64,000 nt of DNA from Dama dama (Eukaryota > Chordata > Mammalia > Artiodactyla > Cervidae), in contig NC_083691.1 in NCBI RefSeq assembly GCF_033118175.1, positions 20,991,001-21,055,000 of the forward strand, in the 5' to 3' direction. Below, piece after piece: positions 21,810-34,066 of this stretch (its first letter is position 1; each line of letters starts with the position of its first letter). The notes beneath the pieces were generated by a model that worked only from the letters and a program-made list of their open reading frames with translations, was not told the origin of the DNA and did no database searches. The translations under genes were made by a program, and so were the position numbers.

Positions 21810-23990
21810 TTGGTGATGTGTATGTATACCATGTATTAAAAGCCAAATAAATAAACTTAGAGGTTAGTATTGTCAGCCACAAACTGGCACTGGCCGTGGG
21901 CACTTGCCCTCTACCTCTACAAGGACACTGTCATGTGCTGCTGTAGCTGCTGCCCTCCAACACCCCCTGAAGGAGTGCAAGATGGAGAGCAGAAATGAGG
22001 CACTCTGTGCTCCAGGAAAATTGTCAGGACAGATCTTCAGACAGTTAGATATTCTCAGGAAATGACTTTATGAGCCCAATTCTTGCATCTCCTCATATGT
22101 AGAAAAGCACTAGAATCCTTCATGGTGATGACTGTTTCTTGTGACTAGCAGAAAGCTCACGAGACCAGTAGAAACTTTCTAAAAAATGTGCTTTATTTCG
22201 TGTACTCCCCCTTCTCTACAACTGCATATACACTGTCCTTCCCCACCTCCCTCTTTGGAAGAGTTTCTCAGAACTATCTGAGGTGCTGTCTCCCTGGCCG
22301 CAGTCTTCATATTGCCCCAAATGAAACTTAACTCACAGCTCTCACATTGTGCGTTCTGTTTTAGTCGGCAGTAAGAAATCATTTCAACCACAACTAAAAT
22401 GTTTTATAGAAGCTCCTTGACTCTCCTTGAAACTCTTTTCAACAAATCCTTCAAAAATTAGTTTTAAATGAAGGGGAAAAGGAGGAAAATAAAACTTAGA
22501 ACCCAAGATACTCTGGTCTTAGTCCTGGCTTTGGTGATAAATGCACTGTTGACCTCGAGTGAATCAGTTTAGCAGACTTGACCCCAGTGAAATAAGGTTT
22601 GTGAGCTTAATTTCAAAAATACACCTGTCTCTGACTGGCTTCTGTTATGGGAAAGCAGATGGCAAAACTCAAGTTAAAAAAAAATAAAATAAAATTCTGG
22701 GTAACTTCTCAATGGCCAGTTCTTAGAATGGAAAGAATCCAGAGACAAGGATGGGGTCAGCTGGTCAGCACCCAACACCCCTCAATATTCATTTTCAAAT
22801 CAATACATGAATTCATGAATCAGTTTTCTTAAGTTGAGTTTGAGTTTCAAAAAGTGTGCTTTCCTGTGGATGCTCCTTACACATTTTATGTGTCCTGTTG
22901 TCTACCAATATGGGCAACATAAACTGCCAGCATCAGGATAACATTAAAACAGGTAGTTGTACAAAAGAGAACAGGATTAGCAGCATATATCAGAGAGTGA
23001 CACAGCTAAGGCAGAATGACAAGGTTCGAGGGGGTTATTATGAAGCCCTGATTGAAGGAGAGTTGATACCTTTTTATGATATATTTTACTTACAATCAAA
23101 TCTCATCTTCCTTTAAATGCAAGGATGTTGTGAATGTGACTTTTCTTCTTGGCAACCATAAAGAAAAAGGAATCCACGTGGTTGAGGAGTTCAGTGGAAA
23201 AGTCTTCTGAATGCCAAAGGTCTCATATTGACTCTGATATATCATGTACAGAATTCTTCCCTCAGTATTATACACTATAATTACTACTGGAAAATGCCAA
23301 CCTCTGTTTGTTTCTAAAATGCCTACCTTTCCAATCTTAACTGCATACTCAACATGTCTTTCTGATCTTAGTTATTGATAATAATCTATCTCTTCAATGG
23401 CTATTAATTCAATTGATCAGTATTAAGTAAGATTTGTGGGTCAAGAGATTGATTCAAAACATTTAGACATGTTCCAAATGACACTGTGTTCTGGGCACTG
23501 GAGGTAAACCAGTAAACAAGCACACAATCTCTTGCCCTGGAGGGTTTGTTGAACTAACAGGGAAGACAAGTATGTAAAATCCAATGCCATTTAATGTGAT
23601 AAGCACTGTAATAAAAATAGGGTGCGTGGCACAGTCAGTCTTAAAAGAAGGGTCACCTAATTCAGAATGAGAGAGAGTTTAGTCAGCACAGACTGTTATG
23701 TGATAATCACCAGCAACCCTAAAATTTTAGCAGTGCACAATAAACCCCTTCACATAATGATCACAGGTTGATTTGGGGTTTATTCCACACAACACCTTTA
23801 TTCTGGAATCCAGGCTAAAGAAGTCACCCCTGCCTGGAACACGTGAATCAGAAGACATAGAGGGCCTGTGGTAGGACATCTTGACAGGTTAGAAGTGTCA
23901 CTTGGCACTTCCTGTTTCATTTCACTGGCCAAAGCAAATCACTTGGGCAAGGGCTGGCTTTGTTTAATGCCCTGTATAGAAAGAAAGAAA
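21810..23990. other. Unassigned DNA
   Basis: No exon or clear young repeat. Older repeat material is likely around 23480-23660 ('gttctgggcactggaggtaa') and 23690-23930 ('cactggccaaagcaaatcac'), but I cannot name the families. The open frame at 22856-23116 (86 codons) has no recognisable motif. Confidence 0.35.
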
Positions 23991-23992
23991 GG

Positions 23993-24197
23993 AAGTGAAG
24001 TTGCTCAGTCGGGTCTGATTTTTGCGAGCCCCTGGACTGTAGTCTACCAGGCTTCTCTATCCATGGGATTTTCCAGGCAAGAATACTGGAGTGGGTTGCC
24101 ATTTCCATCTCCAGGAGATCTTCCAGACCCAGGGATTGAACCCGGTTCTCCCACATTGTAGGCAGATGCTTTACCGTCTGAGCCACCAGGGAAGTCC
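23993..24197 (-). mobile_element. Bov-tA SINE
   Basis: Full antisense copy: 'gttgctcagtcgggtctgat', 'ggcaagaatactggagtggg', 'ccgtctgagccaccagggaa'. An (aaag)n-like stretch at 23977-23995 adjoins its tail. Confidence 0.92.
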
Positions 24198-24947
24198 AAT
24201 AAGGAGTGGCACTACATATTTTAAACAATAGTACAACCTACCACAGGGAAAATGCCTGCCACCTATAATGGCTTGAGCATGAGGTAAGATGGGGGATCAG
24301 TGAGAAATGATATGAAGGCAGAAAGCAGAAAATGGGGATTTTAGGTTACTAAGAAGCTTGTCCTTAGCCCTATGAAAAATCATATAATTGGGAGGTTTTC
24401 ACCTGCGGGGAGAAGGAAATAGCATAGTCAGATTTTCAGTTTAAACACAGCATCTTGTCTATGTTGTGGAAAATGGTTTGTAGGCAACACACTGCTGGCA
24501 AGGAGCAGAGGAAGAGAATGCTCTTGAAGAGCCAATGGAAAGATGAGCTCAGGCAATGGGGTGGGGATGGAGAGGAAAGAGAGAGATGAGAGCTTAAAGA
24601 GGCAGGAAGCTTTGGCTGCACTTTATATGGACTCAATCCACTCATAGGATGCACTTTTGTCCATGAAATGATACATGAATATTAGTAAAATGTCTGTTTT
24701 ATTTGCAAAGTGCAACAGAGGAGCTGCATAAATACTTGCTGTCAGGCTCTGTGTGGTTTCTGAGATCTGTGGGAGATTTTGATGGCTTCATGGAGGCTCC
24801 TGCAGGTGCAGCTTTGATGAGAGATGAGACCCACAGCCAGATGTGCTCAGCGCACAGGACCCACTGAAAGAGGGCCCATTTGTTTGTATAGCACATCACA
24901 ACTCACTAACTGGAGTTGTGCCAAATGTAGAGGCTTTGAAGGGAGAT
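24198..24947. other. Unassigned DNA
   Basis: No recognised gene or repeat. Both-strand short open frames are without motifs. Confidence 0.3.
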
Positions 24948-25182
24948 AGGCCTGAAATCCGGGCTTCCCTGTGGCTCAGACAGTCAAGAATCCGCCTGCA
25001 GTACAGGAGCCCTGGGCTCAATCCCTGGATCAGGAAGACCCCCTGGAGGAGGGCATGGCAACCCATTCCAGTATTTTCACTTGGAGAGTCCCATGGACAG
25101 AGGAGCCTGTCGGGCTGCAGTCTAGAGGGTCACAAAGAGTCAGACACGACTGAAATGACTTAACATACATGCAGACCTGAAG
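24948..25182 (+). mobile_element. Bov-tA SINE with imperfect TSD
   Basis: Sense copy at about 24960-25165: 'gggcttccctgtggctcaga', 'ggagagtcccatggacagag', 'gagtcagacacgactgaaat'. Flanking words aggcctgaaa (24948-24957) and agacctgaag (25173-25182) agree at eight of ten bases, a plausible aged duplication. Confidence 0.9.
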
Positions 25183-25311
25183 TTCAGTTCCCATATGGCT
25201 GGCTACTCACAAACCAGTGGAACTTTCTCAATTTACATCATTTCCATGAATCAATTTTCTCATCTGTATGGGAGGAAGGAGATGGGTAGGAAAATAAAGA
25301 ATAAAGAAAAG

Positions 25312-25690
25312 GATATTAGTCAGAGTTCACCAGAGCAATGAACCAAAAGCAGAGAGAGAGAGAGATTTACTTTAAGGAAATGGCTTATGCTACTGTGGAG
25401 ACTTGGCAAGTCCAAAATCTAATGGAGTGGGACAGTAGGCTGGAGATTTGGAAGAGCTGGAATTCAATTTCAAAGGCCATTTGTTGGCAGGATTTTTTTC
25501 TTGTTCAGTGGGATCAGACCTTTGGTCTATTCAAGCCATCAACTGATTGGTTGAGGCCCACCTAATTATGGAGAGAGAGCAATCTGCTTTACTCCAATTA
25601 AATGTTACTCATCCAAAAAAAAGAACCCTTCACAGAAACATCCAGAATAACATGTGACCAAGTATCTGGGCCAATTTGACATATAAAAAT
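25312..25690 (+). repeat. Ancient mammalian interspersed repeat, family not named
   Basis: The sequence runs 'tagtcagagttcaccagagc', (ag)n, 'atttactttaaggaaatggc', 'aactgattggttgaggccca', 'gggccaatttgacatataaa'. This order is shared by a widespread old mammalian repeat that I recognise but cannot assign to a family with confidence. Confidence 0.5.
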
Positions 25691-25699
25691 AACTTTCTA

Positions 25700-27730
25700 G
25701 AAGGAAAAGGAGAAAAAAAGAAGGAAAAGAAAAGTTTTAAAGCATGATATTCTCTGTTAAAAGTCCAGGACCTTGCAGTCATTCATCAAATGATAACTTA
25801 TTTTAGTATTGTTATTATTATATTATTTTTGCAGTCCATCCTTCTTTCACAGACAAAGAGACTGAGATTTTGAGATGTGAAGTCCCCCACCCAGATATAT
25901 GCAGGCTCCTTCTTTCCTCTGTTGAAGTCATTCAATCAATCATTGGATGTTTTTGATCATTTTTCCATCTGTGGCTCATTCTGAGAAGGGCAGAATACTT
26001 AGGTTTTGTGTCTAACTGACTTGATTTCCCATTCAGCAGGCACCAATCAGAACAATCAACTGAGAGGACAATTGAATTCATTTGTAAATAACAAAAACAA
26101 AAGCTGACCTAATTTACATTGTTGAGTCAGGCTCCAGAGCGCCCAGCTCTGCTTAAGGGGAGCTAAGTTTGCCAATGGGCTTTGTTTCACGTGGACATCA
26201 TCTATTCATTTACTGATTCAACAGGACATTATGAACATATACAGTAATGTTACATGCCTAACATAGGCCTTGACTTTGAAGGAACCCAGAAAAGTGGAGA
26301 ACACAATGAGGGTTGAGTTCTTACATTCACCTCCTTATATTCACATGTATGATCTCATTTTATCCTCATTTTATTTTAAGCTGGGCTCAACTTTGGGAGA
26401 TATGAGTCTTCCTGGCTTTGTTTGTTTGTTTTTTACTGATGAGTAGGTTGTAAAAGGGCAGGCTGCTGTCCTCCTGTCTCATGATTACACGAATGGAAAG
26501 TGGAAACATCGGCGCAAGTGTTCAATTGCTGCCCTGGATGAGCCGTAAGGGGTGGGAGGTGCAGGCAGGTCAGAGGACCAAGCACCCAGGGAAGTGGTGA
26601 GAAGAGGGCGGGCAGTGCAGAATTATATAGATCCATAGAGCCAGGTTCATAAGAACCAGCCCCTTTGGAGGGCCAGAGAGGTCCAGTAACGAGCCTGATT
26701 CATCCTGCATGTGAGTAGCAAAGGCAGAGCCCAGCAGCTACAGACACCAATGGGATGCACTTCCTCTGGCTAACGCCCTAGCATCCCTTCAGCCAGAGGC
26801 AGCTGTAGCCTGCCCTGCAGCTGTACCCTGAAGGCAGCAGAACAGAGCTCTGGCTGAAGAGTAAGCTCTGAGTCGGAAAAGAAAAAGGCCTTGAGTCCCA
26901 GCCCTGCTGTGGGCTCTTAGGTAAGAAACTTGCCCCCTCTAGAGCAAGGATAAGCATGCTGACTTTGCAAAACTTGCCCGAGGAAATGACGGCATGACTA
27001 TAGACAATAAATTGCTCAGCCCATTGCCCAGGACTTCCTAGGTTTGGTACCTCCTCACCTCAGTCATGGATGGCACTCTTAGGGAGTTCTGGAAATGAAA
27101 TTTCTACTTTATTAAGAATTCAGCTAGTATTACCTCTCTCTCTGAAGAAAGCCATCCTCTTTTGATCTGAGGCCAACAAGGAGATCACACTGAGAAGGAC
27201 TAATCACAGAACACATACAATGAGTGCTCCTCTTCAGCCTACATACTGTTGTTGGAGCCATGACGTGACAAGCAGCCAGCCTCACCAAGTGGCCCCAAAC
27301 CTAGGGTACCTGTTGGCAATGGTTGCCCATAGCAACAGCCAGCTGGAGGAGGGGAGCTGTGAGGATGGAAGTCACTTGTGTCCATGTTTGGTTTTGTTCA
27401 TAAATTCTTTTGTTCTTTATATGTATACAAGTGAAGAAAGGTGTAGTTGAAAGTGGGGGAAGTCACATGGGGAGCAGTGGGGGGAGAGGTACTTCCTGTC
27501 TGTGCTAATTGTGATGAATAACTTCTAAAAAACAAAAATGTCCAGCTGGGAACTGCTCATGCCATCTATTTGTGAATATGGGTGTAAGGAGTGAAGCCTT
27601 GTTTCATTTCACCCCAAGTCAGGCTATTCCTTTTAAGAGGATAGTTCTGGGATTCTCTGAGCCTTCAGGAAGGTGAACTTGGAGAGAAGCAAAGATGAAA
27701 CAAGGATGATAGAAGAAGCTCTTTCCCAGT
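25700..27730. other. Unassigned DNA, possible MIR relics
   Basis: Two kb with no recognised exon. MIR-like words occur near 26330-26480 ('gatctcattttatcctcatt') and 26640-26720. The only distinctive site is the X-box-like motif at 27322. Confidence 0.35.
27322..27336. promoter_or_regulatory. X-box-like RFX motif
   Basis: gttgcccatagcaac is a perfect inverted pair of GTTGC half-sites (GTTGCC-N3-AGCAAC), matching the published RFX consensus GTNRCC-N(0-3)-RGYAAC. A CRE-like tgacgtga lies about 55 bases upstream (27261-27268). A 'tgttggc' half-like word is also adjacent. Binding is inferred from sequence alone. Confidence 0.4.
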
Positions 27731-27736
27731 CCTGTG

Positions 27737-27803
27737 CTGTGTTTGGTTGCTCAGTTGTCAGACTCTGGACTCCATGGACTGTAGCCCTCCAGGCTCCTCT
27801 TTC
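27737..27803 (-). mobile_element. BovA fragment
   Basis: Only the 3' part of a Bov-tA in antisense: 'ggttgctcagttgtcagact' to 'ctccaggctcctctttccc'. The remainder is lost. Confidence 0.75.
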
Positions 27804-28350
27804 CCAGCCCAGTAACAATTAAATTATAAATGTGCATTGGCCTAACTATTCAACAGGAATGTATTTTAGTATATGGCGTGTAGTAAGAATTCATTGTAAT
27901 TAGAGAAAAATTCTTAGCCACATTTCTAAGCCTATCTTATTGAATAACATATCCCTTTTCCGGGTTTATTATATATCCTTGATTACATACTAGAGTCTTC
28001 TATGCAGTAGGAGCCATTTGACTGCTACACTTTTTTGTGCCCTACCTTTTATAGCCAATTTTGTGCAGCTACTCTTTAATTTTGTAGCTGCATAATGCAT
28101 TATTGCATGTGATAAAGTCCTACATTTTGCACTTGCTTTCCAATTTCTCTCCTGCTCTTATTTGTTAATTTTTTAAGATGAAATTCAGAAACACTTTTGT
28201 CTTTTAAAAACTCTAGAATTTCAATATGAATTGTAAGTCTATAAATTAACCTGAAAAGATTGATGTTTTTGCATCACTTATTGCTGTATTATTATTGCAT
28301 TGTGGGTCTCAATCCCCTGATGCTCTCTTCTCTCTAGTACTCTGAGCAGT
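27804..28350. other. Unassigned AT-rich DNA
   Basis: No gene or recognised repeat. A high A+T content with short homopolymers is the main feature. Confidence 0.3.
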
Positions 28351-28567
28351 ATCCATTCCTGGTGGTTGTTGTTATATAGTTGCTGGGTCACGTTCAACTC
28401 TTTGTGACTCCATGGACTATAGTCCCCCAGGCTCCTCTGTCCGAGAATACCAGAGTGGGTTGCCCTGCCTTGCCCTCCTCCAGGGGATCTTCCCGACTCA
28501 GGGATCGAACCTGCATCTCCTGCTTGGCAGGCAGATACTTTACCACTGGAAAGTCCATCCATTCCTG
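28351..28567 (-). mobile_element. Bov-tA SINE with perfect TSD
   Basis: The antisense body at 28362-28556 is flanked by the 11-base word atccattcctg (28351-28361 and 28557-28567). An internal deletion removes the 'gggattctccaggca' block ('ctctgtccgagaatacca'). Confidence 0.92.
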
Positions 28568-29229
28568 TTCTCTTTCTCCAAATCGCTCAGTATCTAACCC
28601 CATGGCTCCCATTCAGTAAGTGGTCATTACATATGAGACAACAGAGCCCCGGGAATAAGACTTTTCTGGAAGTGGTTCTACTGCAGTCCATATATCTAGA
28701 ATTGTCTAACCCCATAATCCATGATCATTTTAAACTGTGCGTATTTTTTTCAGTGTGAGTTGATTGATTATATTTACCCTGAATAAAAAGTATGAATGTA
28801 TCAAAGTTTCAAGAAAATTATCCAGAAATATCTCCCTCTTCCCGCCCCAGAATATCACACATAGCACAAATAGCACACGGCACACTGCAGCCATAAAAGC
28901 TCTTACTATGGCTGATTTTTATATTTGTGAGTGGGTTAGTCTTGAATCCATAGAAAAACTTTTGAATGACATTTCAGAGATACATTATATTTATCTGAAC
29001 CCAATAGCTCAGAAACTGACATGGGGAATTCTTACTCCAGCGCACTAAATTCCAATGATATTTAATAATTTAGATGACAAAGCAAATAGCATTGTGTTAA
29101 CCAAGACCTACCTGGAAGCTGTATCCATTTTCCTTGGGCCTCAGTTTCCTCAATAGGAAATGCTGAGACTGGATCCAAAAATTTTCACTGAAGTATTTCA
29201 GGCCAGTTATTTCTCCAGAGCTGTTTCCA
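28568..29229. other. Unassigned DNA
   Basis: The 94-codon frame at 28764-29048 shows no recognisable domain. No repeat was identified. Confidence 0.3.
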
Positions 29230-29462
29230 CACCTATGTCTATGTGCCTGCCTGCATGCTCAGTTGCGTCTGACTCTTGGCAGCCCCATGAACTATAGCCT
29301 GCCAGGCTTCTCTGTCCAAGGGATTTTCCAGGCAAGAATACTGGAGTGGGTTACCATTTCCTCCTCCAGGGGATCTTCTCTGACCGAGGGATTGAACCCA
29401 CCGCCTGCATTGCAGGCAGATTCTTTATCACTGCACCACCTGGGAAGCCTCCCTCACCTATG
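29230..29462 (-). mobile_element. Bov-tA SINE with short TSD
   Basis: The antisense body 29238-29454 runs from 'atgctcagttgcgtctgact' to 'caccacctgggaagcc'. cacctatg (29230-29237 and 29455-29462) is a likely eight-base duplication. Confidence 0.9.
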
Positions 29463-30190
29463 AAATGAAGTTAATCTCTAAGGGGACCTTTCAACACTAG
29501 CACTGATGAGATTATATCTAAAGCTCGGGCAGAGCCCTCAGGGGACCTCCCACTTCCTGTCCTGATGGCAGCTGAGTAGAGATAAACCCAACATCACAAC
29601 AATCCACAAAGTCATGCTGCATCTCAGGGCCTCCCAAACAAAACCCAGAACAATTTGAGGTCACTTCTTTCTTAAAGTTTTGATGATAGTCTCAGACTGA
29701 CATTGTATTTTCCTTGTTAAAAGAAAAAAGAATACATATGTAAATCACAAAAGTCAAATGGCTTATTATTGTCAAGAAAATAAAGATGGAATAAAGCACC
29801 TGGCCATACACAGGTGCCCTTCTGAATCTCCTGGTCTTGCAGAAGCCTGTCCTCAGCTTCCTTCCCTGTAAGTTGGCCTCTCCGGCCCTTCCTTTTCTCT
29901 GTTTCTCTGTCCCAAGTCCATGATGACAAGTTCTCACCATTCTCCAATCTTCTCTTCCTTTGAGCCAATCGCCAATTAACTGGCAAGTACTCAAACACAG
30001 AACCCACAACAAGTGATTCTCTGGGATCAAGTGCTCTGTGGCATGTCTTCTCACAGTAAACTCTGTAAACTATGTACCAAGCTGGGGACAATGCTTTATA
30101 GTTTAACAGTTAATGTCTATACATCCTCCAGGTATTTACAACAGGAAAGTATTTCTGGAAAAGAGGAAGAATGCGGAAATGGAATGACAC
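29463..30190. other. Unassigned DNA
   Basis: Two overlapping minus-strand frames (about 120 codons each, 29692-30091) lie in different phases over the same bases. Neither shows a known domain. I treat them as chance frames. Confidence 0.3.
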
Positions 30191-30192
30191 TA

Positions 30193-30436
30193 AAGCTGAA
30201 GTTCTAATACTTCGGGCCACCTGATGCAAAAAACTGACTCATTGGAAAAGACCCCGATGCAGGAAAAGATTGAGGGCAGGAGAAGTGGGTAACTGAGGAT
30301 GAGATGTTTGGATGGCATCACCAACTCAATGGACATGAATCTGAGCAAACTCCGGGAGATGGTGAAGGACAGGGAAGCCTGGTTTGCTGCAATCCGTGAG
30401 GTCACAGTCAGACACGACTTAGTGACTAAACAACAA
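30193..30436 (+). mobile_element. BovB LINE 3' fragment
   Basis: Sense BovB 3' end: 'ggccacctgatgcaaaaaac', 'gactcattggaaaagacccc', 'gagatgtttggatggcatca', 'agtcagacacgacttagtga'. Small indels break the frame. It is 5'-truncated near 30195. Confidence 0.88.
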
Positions 30437-31150
30437 GTTATCTGAATCCACATGGGTGAAGGGGGCATGCACATGGCACTACCTCTCTCTCTGCCATCCC
30501 TTTCTGCCTCAGCAGGCACTGAAGGACAAGCAGTAATGCATGCGCTGAGTGCCTACTGTGTACAGACCCTGTGCTCGGCAATTGTAGAGACAAAGATGAA
30601 CCATTCCCAGTCCTGCCCCCCAAACAGACTGGCTATTGAGATGGAACTGAAATTTGAAGTAGATGGTGAGGGAGATTTACACAATTCAGGGTCATGGGAG
30701 GCTCAGGCTCTTTGGGAGCAGAGGTTGGAGTGATTACCTATACCTGGAAATTTTTAAAAAAGGATATAGGGATTTACCAGAAGGCAGGGTAGAAGGAAAA
30801 GGTCATGTCAGGCAGAGTATATAATATGTATAAATGCACAGAAAACTTTCCTGTAAAGAGGCAATTACGGTTAAGCATGTCAAAAAGGATTTCCTTTCTC
30901 AGAAAAGGATTGAGTTATCTTTGTAATGACCAAATATCAGGGCAATCATAGTACCTATTAAATGATCACCATCTTTATGTGCATTTAAATTGAACCTTAC
31001 ACTTTATTCAAAACACTTTGGGATATGTGGCATCAGGGAGAGCAAAGAACACAGGCTAGGAATTCTTTCCACCCCTTACCAGCCCTGTGATTATGGTCCA
31101 GTTAGCCTCTCTGACTCCATTTATTTACTGCTTAGTAGGAATGAGACAGA
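30437..31150. other. Unassigned DNA
   Basis: An old relic with 'tgagtgcctactgtgtacag' at about 30546 looks like a MIR or L2 end. The rest is not recognised. Confidence 0.3.
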
Positions 31151-31152
31151 GG

Positions 31153-31345
31153 ATGCTTCCCTGGTGGCTCAGCAGTAATGAATCCCCCTGCAATGCAAGA
31201 GACATGGGTTCAATCCCTGGGTCAGGAAGATCCCCTGGAGAAGGAAACAGCAACCCACTCCAGGATTCTTGCCTGGGAAATCCCATGGACAGAGGAGCCT
31301 GGTGGGCTACAGTCCATGAGTCAGATATGACTTAGCAAGTAAACA
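31153..31345 (+). mobile_element. Bov-tA SINE
   Basis: Sense copy: 'gcttccctggtggctcagca', 'gggtcaggaagatcccctgg', 'ggagcctggtgggctacagt', ending in 'gacttagcaagtaaacaac'. It shows a small deletion in the 'ggggtcgcaaagagtcag' block. Confidence 0.9.
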
Positions 31346-31349
31346 ACAA

Positions 31350-32070
31350 CAAAGGAATGATCCAAAACGTCCCTTTAAGGGCTGCTGTCAAGGTCACGGG
31401 TGATGTACAGTTAGAGCACGTTATGTGGCCCACCATGGAAGCAGTCCCACGCCTTCACACAATACACGGACACACAACATGAGCAGGACAAAGCACCAGT
31501 GCCAATTTCAGAGACATATCAGCAGGTTATGGCTAAAAGATCTCCATCCAAATGTTGCCTGAGCTCTGCTCCTTACTATAGAACAGTCAATTTCACCACC
31601 TTCTACAGCAGTACTACTTTCCCAAGGAGATCTTTCTTCAATTGATTTCACAGTCCTCCCTGGTATATAACCCTCCTGGCAATGACAGCAAGCAAGCTCT
31701 TATAAAGACATTGGACACTGCCATCAAATGAAACTATCATTTATATCCAAAGGTGAAATAAGCACTGCTCTGAGTAGTGAAAAAAATGGAGCCCTCAGAA
31801 GAAAGCTACAGTCAGCTGGAGCTGGAGCCTTTAATTGTCTGGAAAGGTGAGAAGCATTCTTTAAAATGAAACACTAGATAGTTGCTATCATCCATAGGCA
31901 CCTAGTTCCCCAGGCAAAGTCCCCAAGACAAAGATGTTCGTGTTTATTATTTATGACAGAAAACATCAGAGCTTGTGGTTGATACCTCTTTTCTTCTCTT
32001 AGTTTACTCTTGCTGATAGATATCTTAAAAATTGTCATGGGGTTTCCTGGGTGTAGGGGACACTGGAGTG
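31350..32070. other. Unassigned DNA
   Basis: No gene or repeat that I can support. Confidence 0.3.
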
Positions 32071-32071
32071 A

Positions 32072-32203
32072 GTGAGTGATAGTCACTTAGTCATGTCCAA
32101 CTCTTAGTGACCCCATGGACTGTAGCCTGCCAGGCTCCTCTGTCCATGGAATTCTCCAGGCAAGAATACTGGAGTGGGTTGCCAATTGCTTCTCCAGGGG
32201 AGG
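32072..32203 (-). mobile_element. BovA monomer SINE
   Basis: The antisense BovA part only ('agtcatgtccaactcttagt' to 'ggcaagaatactggagtggg' and 'gcttctccaggggaggg'). The tRNA-like head is absent. 180 bases from a second BovA in the same orientation. Confidence 0.88.
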
Positions 32204-32380
32204 GGATGCTGGGGTATGATATTAATACATATATACACTGGCCCCAGAGGGAAGAAGGCTTTTCCAGCAGAGACTGGTTCAGTCTCCTTAAGGGTTTATC
32301 ATTTGGACAATAGATTATAATAATAGTATGTCTGTATGTTTGAAGGGACCAGCACTTTGGACTTTGATGATGTTGATTAT

Positions 32381-32509
32381 TGTGTGTGTGCGTTAGTCTC
32401 TCAGTTGTGTCTGACTCTGCAACCCAGCGGACTATAGTCCACCAGGCTCCTCTGTCCATGAAATTCTCCAGGCAAGAAAACTGGAGTGGGCTGCCATTTC
32501 CTTCTCCAG
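32381..32509 (-). mobile_element. BovA monomer SINE
   Basis: Antisense: 'gttagtctctcagttgtgtc' to 'ccatttccttctccag'. No tRNA-like head. Preceded by a short (tg)n tract. Confidence 0.88.
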
Positions 32510-32639
32510 ATGTTGGGTAGTATTGATCACATATTTCATAAATGTTTTTTCTAAATTGAGTTGCTCACATCTCCTCATTATCTATACTGTGAGCTCCCGA
32601 AGGGTGGGGGCTATGTCTTATTTTATTTTTCATCATCCT

Positions 32640-32790
32640 TTATTTTCTCCCTCTTTTAATCTTCTCAGCAAACCAATGGATAGGTGCTGATACTGTTCTC
32701 ATCTTACAGATGAAGAAATTCAAGCTCTCGAGGCAGTCAGTTAGTAAGTGGAATACATTGTACCAGGTCTGCTTGGCTTCGAACTTCTGA
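32640..32790 (+). repeat. MIR-like relic
   Basis: 'gttctcatcttacagatgaa' and 'agttagtaagtggaatacat' keep the MIR core and tail order. Confidence 0.45.
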
Positions 32791-32949
32791 ATTTTTATTG
32801 CTCCTTCTGCTGAGAATGTTCTTTCTCTGAACATCCACCTGGTTGCTACTTCTTATCCTGCAGGACACAACTCCAAAGATAGCTCCTCAGAAGTGGAGCA
32901 TGTGGACCTGGATCAATCTGCTAAGGCAATGCCAAGTTCTCCTTCCAAG

Positions 32950-33130
32950 TTGTTGTTCAGTCGCTCAGTCGTGTCTGACTCTTTGCGACCCCATGGACTG
33001 CAGCACACCACGCTTCCCCATCCTTCACCGTCTCCTGGAGCTTGCTCAAACTCACGTTCATTAAGTTGGTGATGCCATCCAACCATGGTGTCCTCTGTCA
33101 TCCCCTTCTCCTGCTTCAATTTCCTGGTCT
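32950..33130 (-). mobile_element. BovB LINE 3' fragment
   Basis: Antisense BovB 3' terminus: 'ttgttgttcagtcgctcagt', 'actgcagcacaccacgcttc', 'ggagcttgctcaaactcacg', 'ggtgatgccatccaaccatg', fading after 'cttctcctgcttcaatttcc'. Only about 180 bases remain. Confidence 0.85.
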
Positions 33131-33935
33131 CATCCATATGCGATATCACCTTATTCACTTGGGGGTTTGTCTCCCATCACGAGAATCATATCTGTATCTG
33201 GAGGAAGACTCCATCTCACTTGTTGCTCTAACCCGGGTGCCTCGATCAGGTTAGATACTCTATGAGGGTCGGATAAATCCTCGAAGATTGACCACTTCTG
33301 TTTGCTGCTCCAGGAGATCTCTTTTCTTCTTGCAGCAAGATTTTTGTCTCCTGGGCTTCAAGAATCCACGTGGTATAGAGACCTGAAGAGGCTGCAAAGT
33401 TAAAGCCTCAGCCTCTTTGACACAGAGGAAACTGGCTCTGATTTTCTCATCCTCCGAAGATGAAAATTACAACTTTGCTCAGGAACGTGTCCCATTGTCT
33501 AACTGCCGTGCCAGGAAATTCTTCCGCAGATCTGACCTAAATTTGTCCAGCTGTGGCTAAAGCTGACTTTGTCCTGGGTGGTCCTCAGTGGGGGCAGCTG
33601 ATGAAAGAGCTCTTTGTGTCAAATGACACATCAGCTCCCTCAAACCCTGAGAAGGAGGATGGGCTTGCACGGTTACAGCCTAATGGAGTTATCCAGCTCC
33701 AGGGAGGCAGCCAGAAGGTGGTCGACGAGGCCCCAGAGACAGTCCGGGGAGAGCTGGACTTGGCTCCAGCTCTCTGCCTACATAGTGGGTGACCTGGGCT
33801 AAGTCATTAACCTCCAGGAGATTCCTTTGGTCCTTAGTAACATGCATCCTAACACCTGCCTGACAGGTATGTGAGATGACACAGGGGGAGTGGTTGGTTG
33901 TTTCTTCATTTATTTAAAAGATGCTACGAACTCAT
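33131..33935. other. Unassigned DNA with an antisense MIR relic
   Basis: About 33750-33890 contains MIR-like 'ctacatagtgggtgacctgg'. The plus-strand frames at 33553-33802 overlap in two phases and partly lie in the MIR. No protein family was recognised. Confidence 0.35.
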
Positions 33936-33936
33936 A

Positions 33937-34066
33937 CCTAGAGAAAGGCATGGCAACCCACTCCAGTATTCTTGCCTGGAGAATCCCATGAACAGAGGAG
34001 CCTGGTGGGCTACAGTCCACGGGGTCACAAAGAGTCGGACACGACTGAAGCAACTTAGCACACATT
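33937..34066 (+). mobile_element. BovA SINE, 5'-truncated
   Basis: Sense: 'gaaaggcatggcaacccact' through 'gagtcggacacgactgaagc' to 'aacttagcacac'. It lacks the tRNA-like head. The conserved blocks look close to consensus, so it is probably a young copy. Confidence 0.92.

Noticed and set aside
23977..25170. Repeated SINE blocks as a possible CRISPR-like array
   Set aside because: Spacing is irregular, orientations differ and units are about 200 bp with SINE structure. The genome is a ruminant.
29692..30091. Two ~120-codon overlapping minus-strand frames
   Set aside because: Two phases are open over the same bases, which argues for absence of stops by composition and not for coding.
31137..31362. 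aggaatga on both sides of the Bov-tA at 31153 as a target-site duplication
   Set aside because: The left word is not adjacent to the SINE start. Eight matching bases at a distance are not convincing.
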